From assembly GCA_022496805.1 (NCBI GenBank), contig CM040085.1, positions 47,025,811 to 47,089,810 of the forward strand: DNA of 64,000 bases, written 5' to 3'. The DNA is from Pohlia nutans (Eukaryota; Streptophyta; Bryopsida; Bryales; Mniaceae). A program made the position numbers and the translations under genes. How positions within the stretch are numbered: position 1 is the first letter of the stretch; the number at the start of each line of letters is the position of its first letter. This document shows, one piece after another, positions 59,101 through 64,000 of the stretch. The notes under the pieces were generated by a model, which was not told the origin of the DNA, did no database searches, and saw only the letters and a program-made list of their open reading frames with translations.

Positions 59101-62100
59101 TTAGAAGAGCTCGGTCCTGCAAATGAAAATCAACTTGAAGAGTCCATTCATTCATGATAAAAAAATAAAAAATGAGCCACAGTAAGTGTAACCAGACCTT
59201 AGTTTCCTCTTAAAAGTGCAGATTCATTTTTTGTACTCTTTGTAACCTTTTAGAATAAACCATTTCTATACAATCAATTTTAAACATTGAATAACGATTA
59301 GGATATGAATGTAACCAATCCTTAGGTTCTAAAAAAAAGGATTAAAAAGTCTACAGATTATGAAGATTATGAAGATTATGAAGATTTTAAACAAAGAAAT
59401 CTTTATAATCTGTAATACTTTGTCCTTAATGAGTGGGTGCCTTTGGCTCATTTTTTTTAATTTACTATTATTGTGGAGGAAAACATGAAATGAGGAGGCA
59501 CCTACCTGCACCCATAATGTGGAACAATCAAAATTGGTGAGCAGCCACTTATGTGGATTCATGTTGAATGAATCTGCCTTCTCCACCCCATTCAAATGGT
59601 GGCGGTACTCTGCACAGATGCAGGCATTTCCGGCATATGCGCCATCTACATGAAACCACATGCCATGATCCTGGAAGCATCCAGAAAACGCCAACAGGGT
59701 TTTTAGTAAAATTAGATTGTTTCATGAGAGCATTCCCACCACCAATGACTGGTATCCTCAAATTTCTGGCTAAAAATCGATAGAGGGTAAATGGATAGAG
59801 ATTTCATATCTGTAGAGTAAATGGACAGTAAATGGACAGAAACTATTTGTTGAAGAACCTTACGAAGATATGGAAAGGGTTTAGGAATTAGGGTTGTGAT
59901 GAAATGGAAAGATCGCTATGATTCATGGGGAGGCCTCCAAATGATCACTGTTACCATACAGAGACCTCATGAAGCTGCTCATAGAAAAAATTCTCTTTTT
60001 CTGATGTTGTCTAAAACAACCTGAAATAATTTAATTTTGCTAAAACCTGTTGTTGTGGGTTCAAAGAAGCCAATTCTCACCTGAGCAATATCCCCCAATT
60101 CTGACAAAGGATCGACAGCCGCTGATGAAGTGCTTCCAACCTGCACAAAGTGATTGATAAAGCACTTTAAGAAAAAATTCAATATGATTCACGTGACTTA
60201 ATAATGCAGAATTAGGGTTTGGAAGTTCGTGGCAGAATTTTTTGTAATCCAGGTCTTGGGGGAATTTTCATAATCCTCGATAAAGAGATTTGCTTAAACT
60301 GCTTTACTCAGAGCAACTCATTCCTTCTCGGGCTCTTTGGGTAAATCACCTTGGGCTTCTCCCTCGCAGTTTATACCCAAAGAGCCCTCAAAAAACACGG
60401 ATTGCCCTACACAATAGTGACAATTTGTTAACCCTTCTATCATTTCCTGGAGTAAACAATTAAAACATCAATTCTACTAAACAATTGCATAAATTCTACT
60501 AAACAATTCTACTAAACAATTTTATACAAGTGGATTTTAGATGTAAATACCACTCCACAGAGAAAGAAAGGCACAAGTCCAGCTGCCACGTCGACAGAAA
60601 CAGCCTTGGCAAGGTCTTCTGGGAGCATGGAATAGTTTGTTGAAGCATCTGTTGGAATTAGCCGGAGATTCTCAACACTGATACCTGCAATCTAAATGCC
60701 ACAAGTAAAAATTGTCAGAAAATTAAGCTGACTGGGGGTGTTAAGGTCCATTAACTAGAAAGTTAACTAACCTATTGTGTTCCACACTTGCAAGGTGAGT
60801 TAGGCTTTTTTAGTTAGCTAACTACTGCTACTTCTTCAATCTAGTACTCCAAACCATTGGTACAAACACAATTAGTTTTCTTGTCCAAAATCAAGGAGTT
60901 AAATTAATTGGTGGAAATGAATGTAATTCATCACAAGTTTGCCAACTTGGGCAGTGTTGGCATTTAGTAACTAATCACCAGTAAAAAAAACCCTGTTAGA
61001 GATAACATGGAAAGAATGTGTTATGGATATACAAGATTAAAAAAACATTCACGTTATCCAAAACACACAACATGACATTTTCATGCTATCTCTAACGAGG
61101 TTTTTTACTGATGAATTCCAGTTAACTAATTCATTCAAATGGCGGTGGGGTAAAAGCAAGAGAACAAAGAAGTCAGTAGACATATATCATCATGGGTAAG
61201 TAGTAGTAGAGATTAATTGTGCACCTGGCTGGCCTTATTAACACATGAGTGCGCTTGGTCTGATGTATAAGCCACCAACTTCCCCAAAGCTTCAAATTCT
61301 GAGATCCCTTGCTCTTTGGTCACTTTCTCCACAGCTCGTTTCCGGGCTGCTAACATGACCACCAACACAGCTTCGCTTGCTGTGCCTTGAATCACACCTC
61401 CACCCTTGCCTGCATTTTAATACTATTATATTAAATGCACATTGTCACGCAATCTATCACGACACGTTGTCACAAAAACGGTCACATTTTCATCCCAAAT
61501 GTTTCATCCTGTCATTCTGAATGTGTTTCATCCGGTTCTATAAGACTTTGGCTGGCTATCCGGTTCATATTCTCCTACGTTCAATGTTGCAGCCTGTGCT
61601 AGTACTATGTAAGCACACTCCTTCATAAAATAGCCTTGATAATACGAGAGAATACAGAGATATAGACAGGTGTGGCTTAGTATCAACTAGGTTGGCATGA
61701 GCATGGCACGACGATTCCAACAGCGGAACTGTACCAGTGTGCGTGCGTTTGTGCACCACCATGCGTTATATAATAGACTAAGTGGACCGATGCTGGAGTA
61801 ACTCATGCGCAACTGATCTGGTAACGGAACCGTCGTGCGTGCGTGGATGCATGCACCACTTTGCGTTATATAGATGGCCTCCTAAAGCCTCTTCAAACTG
61901 TAAGAATAGATTCAAACTGTGCATGGATAAACTCAACCCCTAAAACGCATTGTCGCATCACTAACCATCTTGGTTACAAGCATTAGCAGAAAAAACCCCT
62001 CCCAGAAAACATTAAATCCTACCAATTGTAACACCATTTAACCCCTAAGTGACCAAACGACCATTTTATGGTCGCTGCCCTTTTTTATGAGCTGCCCGGG

Positions 62101-63395
62101 ATGAAAAAATATTTTTATAAAAATAAAAATAAAAATTCAAATAGGAAAGCAAGTCTATTTTCCAACCCAATTTGAATCATGTCAATCCAAGTTAAACTCC
62201 ACCAAGGAGAATTTTTCAAAGACAAAGACCTCAATATTGTTCTAGTGTTATAAAATTTACAATTTGGGGAAAGTAATGATGTTTTCTCCTTTGAAAATAA
62301 CTCTTTTTTTTAATTTTAGAATAAAATGTCTAGTTATAACCAATCATCAAATTCTAAAAATAAATTTTGAAAATTTAAAAATTTGAATTTAAATGCTTCT
62401 AAATTCATTACATGAAGATCTAAAACTATTTTTGGAAATTTGACCGTCCGGATAATTGTAAAACATCATGCTTTTCATTTTCTCTATTGGACCAAACTTC
62501 ATCGAAGATAAAGAGGTCACATATATTATACGTTTTGTCCAATACCCCTTTGTCATTTAGGGGATAAGACAGTAGTACGAGCTTCCATCGTGGCGCATCC
62601 CGTAATCCACGCTCATAACCACGAGACTCTCACCAAAACAAAACAATTGCCTTCTACTCGCAAATTGGGTTCTGCCACCACCCTTCAAGGAGACAGGAGC
62701 CACGTCCTTGCTCAAAAGCTCATTGCAGAAGCGTGCAAAAAATACTCGCACTCTGACACCCCTAGTTTTCTATTATAAACCCTACCAATTGTAGCACCAT
62801 TTAAGACAGATTTTATGTTGTAAACCCTGCCAATTGCTCGGGGAGATCACTAGCATGTATCTAGTGTAACCGCATGCATTAAGAGGGTCTTTAATGGGGG
62901 CTATCACATAAATGGAATATTTGAGGTATATTCTAGAATATTCAAGGCATATTCCAAATAGATTCTTGGATTATTCCTTACTTGAATTTAAAGTGTCCTA
63001 TATTACATATAAAATTTTAAAATTAGGTAGAATTTTTCCTACAATGAATAAAAAAGACCCTATAGTTTAACTCACATGATTTTCTACTTTTTGCACAGTG
63101 ACCTTCCTGAGGCCAATTGTAACACAGCTTAGGGTTTAGGGTTTAAGGTTTCAAGGAATACCAGAATTGGAGAGGAACTGGTTTGGGAGGTGCAAGAGCT
63201 TCCCAAGCCAGTCCAGAGCAATAGTTTCTAATTCTGTGGCCGCTGGGCATGTCATCCAACTGAAGCCCATCACGTTGAAGCCCCCGCTCAGCATCTCGCC
63301 CAACAGCCCTGCTGTGCTTCCATTGGAAGGGTAGTAGCCAAAGAAGCATGGGCTTTGCCAATGCGTCACCCCGGGGACAATTTTGCTCTGCACAT
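56144..63395 (-). CDS. Aromatic L-amino acid decarboxylase (tyrosine/tryptophan/DOPA type), N-terminus outside window
   Basis: PLP enzyme of group II that decarboxylates aromatic amino acids to amines in the cytosol. Visible exons in transcript order: 63162-63395, 61225-61409, 60551-60691, 60081-60140, 59506-59670, 58995-59116, 57580-57703, 56689-56826, 56144-56455. All junctions are GT-AG and in phase: about 492 codons plus stop, lacking roughly the first 65-70 residues. Landmarks: [33 protein letters not shown], the PLP-stacking His in [11 protein letters not shown], Asp in [10 protein letters not shown], the PLP-binding Lys in NPHKWLL, Tyr in NPVYLRNKM and [14 protein letters not shown]. 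At exon 6 the donor GTCCTC was chosen over a GTAGTC 12 bases on, because it restores RRFRALKLW. The last exon adds an unusual 60-residue charged tail of three 20-residue repeats. Many introns contrast with the intronless copies common in flowering plants. Confidence 0.92.
56161..56340 (-). repeat. Three 60-bp tandem repeats in the last decarboxylase exon
   Basis: GAGACTCTTCATCCACGTTGG recurs exactly every 60 bp (three times), in frame, coding for repeats of the type [17 protein letters not shown]. It lies at the C-terminus after the conserved domain, before the stop at 56144. Confidence 0.9.
57206..57444 (+). mobile_element. TTAA-ended MITE, family G, in a decarboxylase intron
   Basis: From TTAACCCCTAGGAGTCCA (or an earlier TTAA at 57199) to GGTCCTTTAAGGGTTAA, about 240 bp. 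Best-preserved copy of family G. It lies in the intron between 56826 and 57580. Confidence 0.7.
57740..58288 (+). mobile_element. TTAA-ended MITE, family F copy 1, in a decarboxylase intron
   Basis: 549 bp. Starts TTAACCCCTAAATGACAGG and ends CGGTCACTTAGGGGTTAA. Inverted relative to 62038-62567. It starts 37 bases from an exon edge (57703), inside the intron. Confidence 0.8.
58285..58822 (-). mobile_element. TTAA-ended MITE, family B copy 7, in the same intron
   Basis: 538 bp, from TTAACCCCTAAACGTCCTCA to GGGCAGTTCGGGGTTAA. Shares its first TTAA with the preceding family F element. Confidence 0.85.
58850..58945 (-). mobile_element. Foldback MITE relative (family M)
   Basis: In inverted orientation matches the element at 60979-61110 (GTTAGAGATAACATGGAAA, AATGTGTT, ACGTTATC landmarks). 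Boundaries approximate. Confidence 0.5.
59355..59388 (+). repeat. GATTATGAA microsatellite
   Basis: Four near-perfect copies of a 9-bp unit within a decarboxylase intron, close to exon 59506-59670 but not touching the splice site. Confidence 0.8.
60329..60387. repeat. Short hairpin in a decarboxylase intron
   Basis: GGGCTCTTTGGGTA at 60330-60343 pairs with TACCCAAAGAGCCC at 60374-60387 (14 bp perfect). Confidence 0.7.
60979..61110. mobile_element. Foldback MITE (family M) in a decarboxylase intron
   Basis: Terminal inverted repeats of about 28 bp: CAGTAAAAAAAACCCTGTTA at the left pairs with the right end, TAACGAGGTTTTTTACTG, and GAGATAACATG with CATGCTATCTC further in. 132 bp. A relative is at 58850-58945. 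Confidence 0.7.
62038..62567 (-). mobile_element. TTAA-ended MITE, family F copy 2, in a decarboxylase intron
   Basis: Starts TTAACCCCTAAGTGACCAAA and ends TTTGTCATTTAGGGGATAA (the last TTAA changed to ATAA). About 530 bp, inverted relative to 57740. Confidence 0.75.
63129..63148 (+). repeat. Short telomere-like repeat near a splice donor
   Basis: TTAGGGTTTAGGGTTTAAGG, close to two and a half plant telomere units, lies 14 bases from the decarboxylase exon edge at 63162, inside the intron. Confidence 0.6.
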
Positions 63396-63598
63396 CTGCA
63401 AACCAAAAAAAATTAACACACGTGACACATCTAATCAAATCTAATCTCACGGCTGGGGTTACTACTTACTTTTGCACACAATTGTTGGTTTCAGAATCGC
63501 ATTGAACCTTGATTTAAAAAGCAATATTTAAATCTCGCATCACAATCTAATAGCTAAAGTCTTTCTTTCAACATTTGAGTGCTACACTCATACCGTAG

Positions 63599-64000
63599 TA
63601 CCATAGCTGGGTCGCCACCCCACGAACGAATATTTAATATTTTTTCAAAAATAAGGTTCGCTCCAGAGTTGGGCGTGTATCTAATAAAAATATCTAGAAG
63701 TAAACAAATCTTGATTTGGAGCTACAGTACACTGTAGAACACTGTTCAGGCTGTGTTCATTTCATGAAGAAGATGCCATACACGCCCATCAATGGTTCGC
63801 TCTTAAAAAAGGAATTTCTTGGTTTTCGTTTTTTGAGAAAAAAATGATTAAAAATGGCCCAATATGGCCCAAAATAGCTTGGAAATAGCAAAATATAGCT
63901 ACAAATAATTTATTCTATTTTCGTTTTTTAGTCCTCATAATTACTGATTTTTTACGTTTTTTTATTTTTTGAATTATGTTTTGGCGACCCAGCTATGGTA
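63599..64000. mobile_element. Element with perfect 19-bp terminal inverted repeats at the window end
   Basis: TACCATAGCTGGGTCGCCA at 63599-63617 is exactly complementary to 63982-64000. The 402 bp between are AT-rich and non-coding. The right flank lies outside the window, so a target duplication cannot be read and the superfamily is open. It sits upstream of the first visible decarboxylase exon, probably in an intron. Confidence 0.75.

Overview
This is nuclear DNA from a land plant. It carries three intron-containing plant genes: the decapping scaffold VARICOSE/EDC4, the photosystem II subunit PsbQ with a plastid and thylakoid targeting sequence, and an aromatic L-amino acid decarboxylase. 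It also holds a Ty1/copia retrotransposon and a Stowaway-type MITE. The non-coding DNA is AT-rich and gene density is low. The many introns in the decarboxylase and the generic PsbQ and VARICOSE sequences would suit a non-flowering lineage such as a bryophyte or lycophyte, but I cannot name the organism and this placement is an inference.

Layout. 1-35 kb is gene-poor and built from mobile and repeated DNA: an AT-only tract beside a GC-rich patch (1.1-1.7 kb), a 141-142 bp tandem array (2.2-4.3 kb), many short elements with TTAA ends (2.4-31.7 kb), and one broken copia element with two LTRs and a 5-bp target duplication (10053-14928). 35.3-43.5 kb is VARICOSE on the plus strand: 13 coding exons that join in phase to 1535 codons plus a stop. 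44.4-49.7 kb is a second block of TTAA elements, several nested or end to end. 50.2-51.5 kb is psbQ on the minus strand, with 3 exons and 221 codons. 56.1-63.4 kb is the decarboxylase on the minus strand: nine exons are visible and the N-terminal part lies beyond the window.

The most unusual content is a set of at least 25 short non-coding elements with ends like TTAACCCCTAAA. Their outermost TTAA is duplicated on insertion, as in piggyBac-like, Kolobok and Sola3 transposons. Several unrelated internal sequences share these ends, and most intact copies are 500-600 bp long. Nested copies and an insertion into a tandem repeat give almost direct evidence of the TTAA duplication. A second family, with ends CATAACATTCAGTAGC, has four copies, each flanked by a different 2-bp direct repeat. 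The three genes are not functionally linked to each other: mRNA decapping in the cytoplasm, oxygen evolution in the thylakoid lumen, and aromatic amine synthesis in the cytosol.
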